From NCBI GenBank assembly GCA_913060815.1, contig CAJXSZ010000003.1:62001-126000 (forward strand): DNA of 64,000 nucleotides. Direction: 5' to 3'. Under the pieces are notes generated by a model. That model saw only the letters and a program-made list of their open reading frames with translations, did not search any database and was not told where the DNA came from. Shown here piece after piece: positions 45,596-54,219 of this stretch. Each line of letters starts with the position of its first letter. Within the stretch, counting starts at the first letter, position 1. A program made the position numbers and the translations under genes. Source of the DNA: an uncultured Sulfitobacter sp. (lineage in GTDB: Bacteria; Pseudomonadota; Alphaproteobacteria; Rhodobacterales; Rhodobacteraceae).

Positions 45596-47125
45596 TCATT
45601 TTTGAGCTCCTATGCCTGCCATCAGGAGGCCGAGTTCTTTTTCATCAGTCTGCGAGGGCAGGCGTTCGCCCATGATATGGCCGTCGAACATGACGGCGAT
45701 GCGGTCGCTTAGGGCCATGATCTCGTCGAGTTCGACGGAGACGAGCAACACGGCCTTACCCTTGTCGCGCAGGGCGATGATCTGTTGGTGAATGAATTCG
45801 ATGGCGCCAATGTCGACGCCGCGTGTGGGCTGACCGATGAGCAGAAGATCTGGATTACGCTCGATCTCGCGGGCGAGCACGATCTTCTGCTGGTTACCGC
45901 CCGAGAAGTTTTTGGCGGCGAGTTTCGGGTCAGGGGGGCGCACGTCAAAGCGCTCCATCTTGCCTTCCGTATCTTCGCGGATTGCGGTGTTATCCATCAA
46001 GGCGCCACTGCGATAGGCCTCGTCGTGGTGATAGCCAAAGGCCACATTCTCCCATGCGGCAAATTCCATGATCAGGCCTTCGCGCTGGCGATCTTCGGGC
46101 ACATGTGCGATGCCGTGTGCGCGGCGCGACTGTCCGTCAGAGTATTTGCCTGTGAGGTCCAATGGCTGACCGTTCACTGTGATATTGCCAGTGCCTTCGG
46201 CATAGCCGCCCAGCACTTCGAGAAGTTCGGATTGGCCATTGCCCGCCACACCAGCAATACCGAGCACCTCACCCGCGCGCACGGTGAGGTTGATGCCTTT
46301 GAGCCGCTCGACGCCTTTTTCGTCGCGTACATGTAGATCCTTGATGTCGAGCACGACATCTTTGGGTTGAGCGGGCGTTTTATCTACACGCAGCAGAACT
46401 TTGCGGCCCACCATAAGCTCGGCCAGTTCGGCGGGCGATGTTTCAGCGGTTTTGACCGTTGCTGTCATCTCACCACGGCGCATCACGCTCACGGTGTCGG
46501 TTGTGTCCATAATCTCGCGCAGCTTGTGGGTGATCAGAATGATGGTTTTACCTTCTGCGCGCAGACGGTCGAGGATGCGGAAAAGCTGATCCGCCTCGGC
46601 GGGGGTGAGGACGCCTGTCGGCTCGTCGAGAATGAGGATGTCGGCTTGGCGGTAGAGTGCTTTGAGGATCTCGACCCGTTGCTGCATGCCTACGCCGATG
46701 TCCTGAATGAGCGCGTCAGGCTCGACGCTCAGGCCATAGTCCTCGGAGAGTTCCAGCAGCGTGCGGCGGGCTTTCGCGATGGAAGGCTTGAGCCAGCGGC
46801 CATCTTCGGCGCCCAGAATGATATTTTCGAGAACGGTGAAATTCTCGACCAGTTTAAAGTGCTGGAACACCATACCGATGCCGGCTGCGATTGCGGCCTG
46901 ACTGTCGGGAATTTGTGTCTTGTAGCCCTTGATGAAGATCTCGCCCTTATCGGCTTTGTAAAAGCCGTAGAGGATCGACATGAGGGTCGATTTGCCCGCG
47001 CCATTTTCGCCAATGATGCCGTGGATCGTGCCAGGCATGACGCGGATCGATATGTCTTTGTTGGCCTGCACGGGGCCGAAGGCTTTTGAGATGCCTTTAA
47101 GCTCGATAGCGGGGGCGGTGGTCAT
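45596..47125 (-). CDS. ABC transporter ATP-binding protein, double-domain nucleoside/sugar type
   Basis: 509 residues with two ATPase domains. Domain 1: Walker A GENGAGKST, signature-like VGMQQRVEILKALYR and ILILDEPTGVL. Domain 2 (from about residue 260): degenerate Walker A GVAGNGQSELL, signature FSGGNQQKIVLAREI and LLLIGQPTRGVD. The second Walker A lacks the GKS/T and is probably less active, as usual in this family. It powers the BMP-type nucleoside importer. Confidence 0.92.
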   Translation of the reverse strand: MTTAPAIELKGISKAFGPVQANKDISIRVMPGTIHGIIGENGAGKSTLMSILYGFYKADKGEIFIKGYKTQIPDSQAAIAAGIGMVFQHFKLVENFTVLENIILGAEDGRWLKPSIAKARRTLLELSEDYGLSVEPDALIQDIGVGMQQRVEILKALYRQADILILDEPTGVLTPAEADQLFRILDRLRAEGKTIILITHKLREIMDTTDTVSVMRRGEMTATVKTAETSPAELAELMVGRKVLLRVDKTPAQPKDVVLDIKDLHVRDEKGVERLKGINLTVRAGEVLGIAGVAGNGQSELLEVLGGYAEGTGNITVNGQPLDLTGKYSDGQSRRAHGIAHVPEDRQREGLIMEFAAWENVAFGYHHDEAYRSGALMDNTAIREDTEGKMERFDVRPPDPKLAAKNFSGGNQQKIVLAREIERNPDLLLIGQPTRGVDIGAIEFIHQQIIALRDKGKAVLLVSVELDEIMALSDRIAVMFDGHIMGERLPSQTDEKELGLLMAGIGAQK

Positions 47126-47214
47126 GTGGGCCGTCCTTGGTCAAGGGTGCGGATGGAAAAGGGCCGCGCTGAGTGTTCAACGCGGCCCCTGCGGTCCCTT
47201 GCGGGACGCGTTGT

Positions 47215-48216
47215 TTAGAAGTCCAGCGCGGGGCAGCTGTCGTTGGTGTAATACGCAACAACTTCGGTTTCACCAGCGATAATGCTGTCGCGGGCCATGT
47301 TTACTTTGGCCTGCATCTCTTCGGTGACCAGCGACGCATTGTTCTCATCCATGGCAAAGCCTACGCCTTCTTCGGCCAGACCAAGGCTCACGACGACGCC
47401 TGTCTCAAGGTCTTCACCTGCTTTCATGGCGTCATAGACGGCCACATCGACGCGCTTCAACATGGAAGTCAGTACCTTGCCCGGGTGCAGGTGGTTCTGG
47501 TTGCTGTCTACGCCGATGGAGAGGATGCCCTCATCCGCAGCGGTTTGCAGAACGCCAACGCCTGTGCCGCCTGCTGCCGCGTAAACAACATCAGCGCCCT
47601 GGCTAATCTGTGCTTTGGTCAGCTCGGAGCCTTTTACCGGATCATTCCATGCGGCAGGGGTTGTGCCTGTCATGTTGGCAACGATCTTGGCGTCGGGGTT
47701 CACGGCCTTCACACCCTGCGCATAGCCGCAGCCGAAGTGACGGATGAGCGGCACGTCCATGCCACCAACAAAGCCGACGGTGCCCGTCTTGGAGGCCATC
47801 GCTGCCATCATGCCCACGAGGTAGGAGCCTTCATGCTCGGCAAAGCCTACCTGACGGATGTTCGGAGCGTCGAGCCATGTGACGTCGATTACGGCGAATT
47901 TTGTGTCTGGGTAGTCAGGCGCTACCGAGGTCAGCGGATCGGCCATGCCGAAGCCCATTGTAATAATCGGGTTTGCACCAGCTTCGGCGAAGCGGCGCAG
48001 CGCCTGCTCGCGCTGGGCTTCGGACTGAAGCTCGATCTCGCGGAAGGTGCCGCCGGTTTCTTCGGCCCAGCGGGTGGCGCCGTTGAAGGCGGCCTCATTA
48101 AAGGATTTGTCGAACTTGCCGCCCAGATCGAAGATCAGCGCAGGCTCGGCTGTAGCAGTGCCTGCCATCAAAGCGGTGGCAGCGGCAGCGCCAAGGAATT
48201 TTGTCATGAGGGTCAT
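47215..48216 (-). CDS. BMP family periplasmic nucleoside-binding protein
   Basis: 333 residues from ATG 48216 (GGGAG 8 bases upstream). Signal peptide to about residue 24 (ATALMAGTATAE). ALIFDLGGKFDKSFNEAAF, QVGFAEHEGSYLVG and GVDSNQNHLHPGKVLTSMLKR are the BmpA/Med family signature for purine nucleoside binding. It lacks a lipobox, so it is a soluble periplasmic receptor. First gene of the importer operon; deoD elsewhere in the window could use the imported nucleoside. Confidence 0.92.
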   Translation of the reverse strand: MTLMTKFLGAAAATALMAGTATAEPALIFDLGGKFDKSFNEAAFNGATRWAEETGGTFREIELQSEAQREQALRRFAEAGANPIITMGFGMADPLTSVAPDYPDTKFAVIDVTWLDAPNIRQVGFAEHEGSYLVGMMAAMASKTGTVGFVGGMDVPLIRHFGCGYAQGVKAVNPDAKIVANMTGTTPAAWNDPVKGSELTKAQISQGADVVYAAAGGTGVGVLQTAADEGILSIGVDSNQNHLHPGKVLTSMLKRVDVAVYDAMKAGEDLETGVVVSLGLAEEGVGFAMDENNASLVTEEMQAKVNMARDSIIAGETEVVAYYTNDSCPALDF

Positions 48217-48361
48217 AGGTGTCTCCCAGAGTTGGTTTTGGGGTGGTCGCTTGCAGCAGCACCGCCCAGTATTGCACAGATGCGCAACGCTGCCCGAATT
48301 GTGTGTGGGGACGGGGGTGGGGTCAACCTGATTCGGGCGCGCATTGTCGTTTGGGTGTGTA

Positions 48362-48772
48362 TTAACCTCGCGTAAATGCACGAGTCATGAGCAGGGCGTC
48401 TACGGCTAGGCCTGATGGGCGTTTGTAATAGGCTTTGCGCAAGCCGCTTTGCCTAAACCCGTTCTTTGAATACAGCGCTATCGCTGCGCTATTGTCTGCG
48501 GCGACTTCGAGAAAAGCGGTGCTTGCGTCGCTTGTGGATATCCAGCGGGTAATCAGCTTCTGCGCAATGCCTTTGCGCTGGTGCGCGGGCGAGACAGCGA
48601 GGGTCAGAAGCTCGGCCTCGTCCTCAAAGGTCTGGATCAGGGCAAACCCGCCTGCCGCGGTAAGACATTGAATATAGGGTTTGGCCAGAAGCTCAGCAAA
48701 CTCCGCTGCCTGCCAACTGCGTTCATGCATAAAGGCGTCGCTGTGGATTTGGGCCAGTTGGTCAGGTGTCAC
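48362..48772 (-). CDS. rimI: ribosomal protein S18-alanine N-acetyltransferase
   Basis: 136 residues. GNAT fold with acetyl-CoA binding loop AVSPAHQRKGIAQKLI and the RimI-typical FLEVAADNSAAIALYSKNGFRQSG. It acetylates the N-terminus of S18. Overlaps tsaB by 4 bases, the conserved bacterial tsaB-rimI order, which supports the call. Confidence 0.92.
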   Translation of the reverse strand: MTPDQLAQIHSDAFMHERSWQAAEFAELLAKPYIQCLTAAGGFALIQTFEDEAELLTLAVSPAHQRKGIAQKLITRWISTSDASTAFLEVAADNSAAIALYSKNGFRQSGLRKAYYKRPSGLAVDALLMTRAFTRG

Positions 48773-49374
48773 GGGATGATCTGGGGCGGCGCATCGCGTG
48801 CGGGCGCCGCATCTGCGGGGCGCAAATACAGCGGGGCGGGGGGCGCGGATGGTTGATCCAAACGCGCTGCAGCAATGCGCGCAATGGCCTCTGCCACGGG
48901 GTAGGCTGGTGCTTCGCCAAATGCGCCGATGCGCGGGATGTCAGTGGGGAGCGTGTCCAGCGCGCAAAGTTCGGGCGCTTCCAAGATATCTGTCTCGAAC
49001 CCTTGGGCAAAGACCAGATCACGACGTGCATCCACAGTGCAGATGGTTGGTCCCTGCGCACCCAAGCGCAGCGCATCAAAAGCGCTCACACCAATGGCGG
49101 GAAGGCCAAGGCCCAGCGCGAGCCCGCGCGCCGCCGAGATTGATATCCGAATGCCTGTGAAATTGCCTGGCCCGATACCAACGCCAATTGCGGTGAGCTG
49201 GTCCATGCGGGTGTCCGTCTGGGTGAGCAATTCTTGCGCCAGTACAAGAAGACGTTCAGCCTGACCTTTGGCCATTGGTTCGAGCTTTTGCGCAAGGATA
49301 TCATCGCCATAAAGAAGGGCCGCCGCACAATGTGCAGCGGCCGTATCAAAGGCAAGTATCAAAGGCTTTTGCAC
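48769..49374 (-). CDS. tsaB: tRNA threonylcarbamoyladenosine biosynthesis protein TsaB
   Basis: 201 residues. ILAFDTAAAHCAAALL, GVGIGPGNFTGIRISISAARGLALG and DARRDLVFAQGF define TsaB, the ASKHA-fold dimerisation partner of TsaD in making t6A37 of tRNA. Coupled to rimI and 10 bases after nifU. Confidence 0.93.
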   Translation of the reverse strand: MQKPLILAFDTAAAHCAAALLYGDDILAQKLEPMAKGQAERLLVLAQELLTQTDTRMDQLTAIGVGIGPGNFTGIRISISAARGLALGLGLPAIGVSAFDALRLGAQGPTICTVDARRDLVFAQGFETDILEAPELCALDTLPTDIPRIGAFGEAPAYPVAEAIARIAAARLDQPSAPPAPLYLRPADAAPARDAPPQIIP

Positions 49375-49384
49375 GAAGCTACTT

Positions 49385-49945
49385 TCAGGCGACGGGGCGC
49401 ACTTCGGTCACTTCGGGGATATAGTGGCGCAGCAGGTTTTCAATGCCCATCTTGAGCGTCAGCGTAGACGATGGGCACCCCGCGCAAGCGCCCTGCATGT
49501 GCAGGTAAACGACGCCGCGGTCGAAGCCGTGGAAAGTAATATCACCGCCATCTTGGGCTACTGCGGGACGCACGCGGCTGTCGAGCAGTTCCTTGATCTG
49601 GCCCACAATCACACCGTCCTCGCCCGTATGCTCGGCATGGCCTGAGGTTGCTTGGTGGTCTGCACCCATAACAGGCTGGCCTGACTGGAAGTGCTCCATA
49701 ATCGCACCAAGAAGGCTGGGCTTGAGGTGGTCCCACTCCATCTCGTCTGTCTTGGTGATGGTTACAAAATCAATGCCGAAGAAAACGCCTGTCACACCGT
49801 CCACCGCAAACAGCCGTGTGGCCAGCGGCGAGGTCGACGCGGTGTCGGCTGTCGGGAAATCGGCGGTGCCCATTTCGAGCACATTCTGACCCGGCAGAAA
49901 CTTGAGCGTTGCGGGGTTCGGGGTAGATTCTGTTTGAATGAACAT
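49385..49945 (-). CDS. NifU-family Fe-S scaffold (Nfu) protein
   Basis: 186 residues. N-terminal Nfu_N domain (FIQTESTPNPATLKFLPG) and C-terminal NifU domain with the cluster-binding CxxC in GACAGCPSSTLTLK. It carries or delivers [4Fe-4S] clusters to client enzymes; several (SdhB, RimO, the glycosylase) are encoded in this window. Start has GAGAG nearby. First gene of the nifU-tsaB-rimI unit. Confidence 0.92.
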   Translation of the reverse strand: MFIQTESTPNPATLKFLPGQNVLEMGTADFPTADTASTSPLATRLFAVDGVTGVFFGIDFVTITKTDEMEWDHLKPSLLGAIMEHFQSGQPVMGADHQATSGHAEHTGEDGVIVGQIKELLDSRVRPAVAQDGGDITFHGFDRGVVYLHMQGACAGCPSSTLTLKMGIENLLRHYIPEVTEVRPVA

Positions 49946-50040
49946 CGGTCATCTCTCTATCTGGGTTGCCCTAGATATGCGGATACGGAAGTCTGATGTC
50001 AAGGGATTGGAATGATTCTAAACTGGTTGTTTGGTGGTTG

Positions 50041-50496
50041 TCATGTGATCGCTTCAAGCTTCTCTTTGCTCAGGTCACCCGGCACAATCGTTATGGGCAC
50101 GGGCAGCGTGCCTGAACTCCGGCTTAGCTGTGTGACAAGCGGGCCAGGCCCCTTACCGTCGGTGCCTGCACCAAGAACCAACACACCGATTTCGGGGTCT
50201 TCCTTGATCTGGGCTATGATCTCATCGACAGCTTGGCCCTCACGAATAACCAGCTCTGCCTCAATGCCTTGGCGGTCGCGCATCCATTTGGCGAACACCT
50301 CGAAATGCACCTCGATGCGCTCGCGGGCTTCGGCGCGCATGATGTCGCTGACGCCGATCCAGTGATTGAACTCCTCTGGCGGGATCACAGCGAGCACTTC
50401 TACGCCTGCACCTGTCTTGGAGGCCCGCATCGCCGCGAACCGCATCGCGCTGAGGCATTCGCGGCTGTCATCAAGGACGACAAGAAACTTGCGCAT
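50041..50496 (-). CDS. universal stress protein, UspA-like
   Basis: 151 residues from ATG 50496 with GGGAG upstream; a 25-residue in-frame extension is discounted. MRKFLVVLDDSRECLSAMRFAA and the later LVLGAGTDGKGPGPLV (an ATP-binding G-x2-G-x9-G-like stretch) mark the Usp family. Role: stress survival, often nucleotide binding. Monocistronic. Confidence 0.87.
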   Translation of the reverse strand: MRKFLVVLDDSRECLSAMRFAAMRASKTGAGVEVLAVIPPEEFNHWIGVSDIMRAEARERIEVHFEVFAKWMRDRQGIEAELVIREGQAVDEIIAQIKEDPEIGVLVLGAGTDGKGPGPLVTQLSRSSGTLPVPITIVPGDLSKEKLEAIT

Positions 50497-50647
50497 GATA
50501 TTCTCCCTACATCGCCATGGGATCATGGCGCGGGTGAGGGCATCATGCAATTGGCTTTTGCATGTTTGCAAAACTCAGCGCCCTCGGGGGGCGGAGTTTT
50601 TCATAAACCGCAGATCGTTTTAGTCAAAGACCTCAAGCGCGGCTTTT

Positions 50648-51526
50648 TCAGAGCTTTTGTGACCCGGCCCAGTCCCAATACATCTCGCGGACGCGTTGGG
50701 TTACCGGATTGCCGTTTGATCCCGTCTCATAGCGGGTGTCATCGAACGCGCTAATAGGCGTGACTTTCATCATGTTACCAGAAAGAAAGACCTCGTCGGC
50801 GGCATGGAAATCATCAAAGCTCAGTACGCGTTCGTGGACCTTTATGCCCTCGGCGCGCATGTTCTCCATGTGCCGCGCACGGGTGATGCCCGCCAGAAAC
50901 GTGCCGTTGGGCACAGGGGTGAAAACCTCGCCGTCTTTGACCATGAACACATTGGCCGACGCCGTCTCGGCGACATTGCCGATTGCATCGGCGACCAAAG
51001 CATTACCGAAACCTTTGCTGCGGGCCTCTGCCATCATGCGTGCATTGTTGGGATAGAGGCAGCCCGCTTTGGCGTTGACGACGTTATCCTCCAGCACAGG
51101 CCGGCGAAACCTTGTGCGTGTCAGCGTCGATGCAGCCTCGGGCGGGGCCATCGGGATCTGCTCGAGCGAGATGCAAAAGCCTGTCGCATCCTTGAGCGGG
51201 ATAATGCCCAGATCATCCCCCGCTAAGGCCCAATACATTGGACGGATATAAACGGGTGCATCCTTCGGGTAGGCGGCGAGGCCCTCGCAGATGATGGCCA
51301 CCATGTCGCCGACCTGCACTGTCGGGGTGATCATAAGCGCAGCGGCAGAGCGGTTGATCCGCGCGCAATGGGCCTCCAGATCGGGCACCAGTCCGTTGAA
51401 CATCCGCGCGCCGTCAAAAACCGTCGTGCCAAGCCACGCGCCATGATCTGCCGCTTTCATGACGCTCAGATCGCCATTGTGCCACGTGCCCTCGAAATAC
51501 GTACGGATGTTTGTGCCAGTGGCCAT
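50648..51526 (-). CDS. branched-chain amino acid aminotransferase-like, PLP fold type IV
   Basis: 292 residues. AWLGTTVFDGARMFNG, the PLP lysine in NVVNAKAGCLYPNN, EANVF-type ETASANVFMVKDG and GITRARHMENMRAEG fit the class IV aminotransferases. The closest role is transamination of Leu, Ile and Val with 2-oxoglutarate (IlvE), but D-amino acid transaminase and aminodeoxychorismate lyase share the fold. No neighbouring ilv genes. Confidence 0.85.
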   Translation of the reverse strand: MATGTNIRTYFEGTWHNGDLSVMKAADHGAWLGTTVFDGARMFNGLVPDLEAHCARINRSAAALMITPTVQVGDMVAIICEGLAAYPKDAPVYIRPMYWALAGDDLGIIPLKDATGFCISLEQIPMAPPEAASTLTRTRFRRPVLEDNVVNAKAGCLYPNNARMMAEARSKGFGNALVADAIGNVAETASANVFMVKDGEVFTPVPNGTFLAGITRARHMENMRAEGIKVHERVLSFDDFHAADEVFLSGNMMKVTPISAFDDTRYETGSNGNPVTQRVREMYWDWAGSQKL

Positions 51527-51553
51527 TTGAGTGTCCTTGATTGAAATGCCCGT

Positions 51554-51784
51554 TCAGGGAGTACTGTGATAGATGCCTTCGGGCAGATTGAGCGCTGCCG
51601 CAAGATCGCGCAACTGATTGGGCGACAGCGTTATCTTGCTGACAGTATCGGTCTGGGCATCCCATTGTTCAATCGTGATTTGGGTGTCAAAAGCCAAAAG
51701 CGTGACATCCTCGCGCAAAGGGGTGTCCCCCTCGTCTACAAGGGTGATCGCAGTTGCCTCAAATTCGTGTTCGATTGTAAACAT
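51554..51784 (-). CDS. small conserved protein of unknown function
   Basis: 76 residues, highly acidic. MFTIEHEFEATAITLVDEG and EDVTLLAFDTQITIEQWD form a beta-rich start, and LSPNQLRDLAAALNLPEG a C-terminal helix. It starts well and lies 27 bases before the aminotransferase gene in the same direction, so it may be in its operon. Not recognised beyond a small Rhodobacterales family. Confidence 0.6.
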   Translation of the reverse strand: MFTIEHEFEATAITLVDEGDTPLREDVTLLAFDTQITIEQWDAQTDTVSKITLSPNQLRDLAAALNLPEGIYHSTP

Positions 51785-51932
51785 CTCGCGATATTACCGC
51801 ATCGCAACATGCGTGCAAGCGTGGCAGGTTAGCGCAAGGTCGCGTAAGCGTTCACTGCTGTGTGATCGGACTGGCCCCCGCAGGCAGGCGTGCTAGACTC
51901 ATCCCAGAAATGCGACATAGGGATATGTAGAG

Positions 51933-52646
51933 ATGATGATGCGAATTCTGGCGGCTTTGGGTTTGAGCGTGGGGCTGGCCGCTTGCGAGGTTGCTCCTGT
52001 CGCGGCTCCCGCACCTGTGCCTACCGCAGCGCCAGCGACAGTGTCGCCAGCATCCACGCGTGCACGTGCTCGGACTTTTGTGCAGGTGGTCAACCGGTTA
52101 GAGCCTGTGGCAGAGCAGGAGTGCCGCGCGCGTACGAAAAACCTCAATTGCGATTTCAATATTGTCGTGGATGATCGTCCCGGCATGCCCGCCAACGCCT
52201 TCCAGACGCTAGACCGTCAGGGCCGCCCCATCATTGGATTTACGTTGGCGTTGATTGCCGATGCCCGCAACGAGGACGAGCTGGCCTTTGTCCTTGGGCA
52301 TGAGGCGGCACATCACATAGCGGGCCACATCGGTCGCCAGCAACAGAACGCAGTCGCAGGGGCCGTGATTTTTGCGGGGCTTGCGACGCTGAGTGGTGGG
52401 GACGCAAATGCGGTTCGCTCGGCGCAGGAATTGGGCGCGCAAGTCGGCGCGCGCAGCTACTCCAAGGAATTCGAGCTCGAAGCCGATGCCTTGGGGACCG
52501 TCATCACCAAACGAGCAGGGTATAATCCGCTACGTGGAGCCGAGTTCTTCACACGTATCCCCGATCCCGGCGATAAATTTTTAGGCACCCATCCGCCCAA
52601 CGCGGCGCGGGTCGAGATTGTGCGCAAGACGGCTGCGGGGCTTTGA
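51933..52646 (+). CDS. M48 family metallopeptidase, lipoprotein
   Basis: 237 residues. Lipobox LAAC near residue 18, a proline/alanine-rich linker, and zinc motif HExxH in LGHEAAHHIAGHI with the third ligand Glu in FELEADALGTVI. ThTHPPN-like GTHPPNAARVE is also typical. Probably a periplasmic outer-membrane-anchored protease of the Oma1/BepA-like M48 group involved in envelope quality control. Confidence 0.87.
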   Translation: MMMRILAALGLSVGLAACEVAPVAAPAPVPTAAPATVSPASTRARARTFVQVVNRLEPVAEQECRARTKNLNCDFNIVVDDRPGMPANAFQTLDRQGRPIIGFTLALIADARNEDELAFVLGHEAAHHIAGHIGRQQQNAVAGAVIFAGLATLSGGDANAVRSAQELGAQVGARSYSKEFELEADALGTVITKRAGYNPLRGAEFFTRIPDPGDKFLGTHPPNAARVEIVRKTAAGL

Positions 52647-52658
52647 TCCGCCCGCTGT

Positions 52659-53042
52659 ATGCCTGATGCCCGACAGACAATGCTGACAATAGACAAGCTC
52701 GGGGTCATCCTGACTGACCGCGGCAGTAAATATGCGGTGTCGGGCTGTGCGGTGAACAGTCGCGATGAGGTTGATGCTGCGCTCAAGCAGCTCAAGCGAG
52801 ATAAGTCATATGCAAAGGCCACCCATAACACGTGGGGTGCGGTCCTCCCCGACGAAGGGATGATAAAAGCCGATGACGGAGAGAGCGGCGCGGGAATGGT
52901 GATCCTGCGGATGCTGGAGCGAGAGGCGCTGGAAGGACATCTGGTTGTCGTGACCCGTTGGTACGGGGGCAAGCATCTGGGCGGTGACCGCTTTCGCCAT
53001 GTTCAGACCTGTGTGCGGGTCTATCTGGATGCGCTGGCTTAG
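52659..53042 (+). CDS. YigZ/IMPACT N-terminal domain protein, short form
   Basis: 127 residues. HNTWGAVLPDE, DDGESGAGMVILRML and VVVTRWYGGKHLGGDRF define the UPF0029/IMPACT domain. E. coli YigZ has a second domain of about 80 residues, absent here, so this is a single-domain form. Possibly translation- or RNA-related; function unknown. Starts 12 bases after the M48 gene; its end overlaps the convergent DCC gene by 4 bases. Confidence 0.82.
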   Translation: MPDARQTMLTIDKLGVILTDRGSKYAVSGCAVNSRDEVDAALKQLKRDKSYAKATHNTWGAVLPDEGMIKADDGESGAGMVILRMLEREALEGHLVVVTRWYGGKHLGGDRFRHVQTCVRVYLDALA

Positions 53043-53416
53043 GCTTTGCGCCGCTCGCGCAGGATGTGCCAGCGATAGATGAGTGGCGCGAGGATGTAGT
53101 CGTATCCGAAGCAAGCGATCTGATGGATCACTGGCAGGCTGCAGAGTTTGGCCAGCCACTTTGTCTGCGGAATTTCACGCCACAGGATGATGAACGCGGG
53201 GATGCCCGAAGTAACCTCTCCATCCTTGCGCACATGAAGACGTCGGGCGGCGGCGTCGGGGCTGATGCCCCAGACCTTGAGTTGCTCGGTGTCGTTGAGA
53301 TCGTCATAGCGAATGGGCAGTGCCTGATCCGCGCTAAGGCGCGCGTAGTGGTTGACCTCGCGGCTGCACACAGGACATTCGCCATTATAAAGGACTTCGG
53401 TTTGTTCAGTCATCAC
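53039..53416 (-). CDS. DCC family thiol-disulfide oxidoreductase-like protein (DUF393)
   Basis: 125 residues. The DCC motif appears as NGECPVCSREVNHY (CxxC) at residues 11-24, followed by IRYDDLND and GIPAFIILWREIP typical of DUF393. Redox activity is inferred from CxxC. Faces the YigZ-like gene tail to tail. Confidence 0.85.
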   Translation of the reverse strand: MMTEQTEVLYNGECPVCSREVNHYARLSADQALPIRYDDLNDTEQLKVWGISPDAAARRLHVRKDGEVTSGIPAFIILWREIPQTKWLAKLCSLPVIHQIACFGYDYILAPLIYRWHILRERRKA

Positions 53417-53451
53417 CGATAGATAGGTGCGACTGGCCGTAGGGCCAGCCC

Positions 53452-53808
53452 CTAGCGTGGCTTATTCCCGTCAATCCACCGCGACATGAGCGCACGGTCC
53501 TTGAAGCACTCTGGCGGCACTTGGGTGCGCTTGAGCCTTGCGATCCGCTCGGCAAAGCCGACCTGCTTGGAAGAGGGATAGTCGTTAAACTTGCTCGGCG
53601 CGGGTTTATGCGCGTCGATCCATTTGGAAATACGCGCGCGGTCTTGGATGATGCCGACGGGCAGTTTCGACTTCGTCTTCTCAGCCAGCGATTTGGCGTA
53701 TTCGATCTGTTTCTCCGTGGCAGGGACCGGAGTCGTGAGCGCAAGCTCGGCCTGCGCGTCCGAGGGTGCCGCTCCAAGGAGATCGGCGAATGAAGTTTGA
53801 TACGACAT
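53452..53808 (-). CDS. two-repeat small protein of unknown function behind an SOS promoter
   Basis: 118 residues from ATG 53808, preceded by GGAGGAG. After an N-terminal SYQTSFADLLGA segment, two 39-residue repeats occupy residues 31-69 and 79-117, sharing KQ-x2-[YF]A-x2-[LI]A, a LP or VP and DRA-x2-S-[KR]-WID-x2-KP. From memory the KQ..[FY]A..IA..LP..WID pattern resembles C-terminal repeats of some type IA topoisomerases and phage replication proteins, hinting at nucleic-acid work. The promoter has a LexA box, so expression in DNA damage is expected. Confidence 0.75.
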   Translation of the reverse strand: MSYQTSFADLLGAAPSDAQAELALTTPVPATEKQIEYAKSLAEKTKSKLPVGIIQDRARISKWIDAHKPAPSKFNDYPSSKQVGFAERIARLKRTQVPPECFKDRALMSRWIDGNKPR

Positions 53809-53837
53809 GGGATGCTCCTCCGTTCGTGTTCTACTCA

Positions 53838-53866
53838 TATATAGAACATAGAGGGAACATTGTCAA
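53838..53866 (-). promoter_or_regulatory. sigma-70 promoter with embedded LexA (SOS) box
   Basis: On the minus strand: -35 TTGACA (53866-53861), a 17-base spacer, and -10 TATATA (53843-53838). The spacer contains GTTC-N7-GTTC (53858-53844), the alphaproteobacterial LexA box. The start codon of the two-repeat gene is 30 bases beyond the -10 element. LexA bound here would block RNA polymerase directly. Confidence 0.85.
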
Positions 53867-54219
53867 GATTTGGTTAATATCAAAGGAATATATCCCGCCG
53901 AAATCTGTGCTGTCCCAGAACGAAGGAAAGCGCATTTATCCTGTCAGTGTAGTGGTTTGCGGCTCGGACGCAGCAGAGTCGAGGTGGCGTGGTACTGGCA
54001 CTGCACGGCGGCTACGCTTTGGTTCGATGGGGGAGCCGAGCCTAGCAGTGCGGGTCTTTACCCGTTCCAGAATGTGCTAAATAGCTGTCGGCACGAACCA
54101 GCTGGCCCGCATTTAGCGGGGGCGTTGATCTCGCGAGTATGTCGAAGTAGCGAATTGGTAAGAGGGCCGATCTTGATCACTAGGGCATCGTTTGAGGACA
54201 AGACATATTCAGCCAGCCT
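53867..54219. other. intergenic stretch without a recognised gene
   Basis: About 350 bases between the SOS promoter and the rimO stop. Open frames here have codon and residue use unlike the neighbours and no family resemblance. A short hairpin CGGGT/ACCCG lies near 54045-54062, and GGCTCGG near 53960 pairs with CCGAGCC near 54034, so a small RNA or a gene remnant is possible. Nothing else seen. Confidence 0.4.

Noticed and set aside
47173..48375. 400-residue frame antisense to the BMP-family gene
   Set aside because: Shadow of a conserved gene; product resembles no family.
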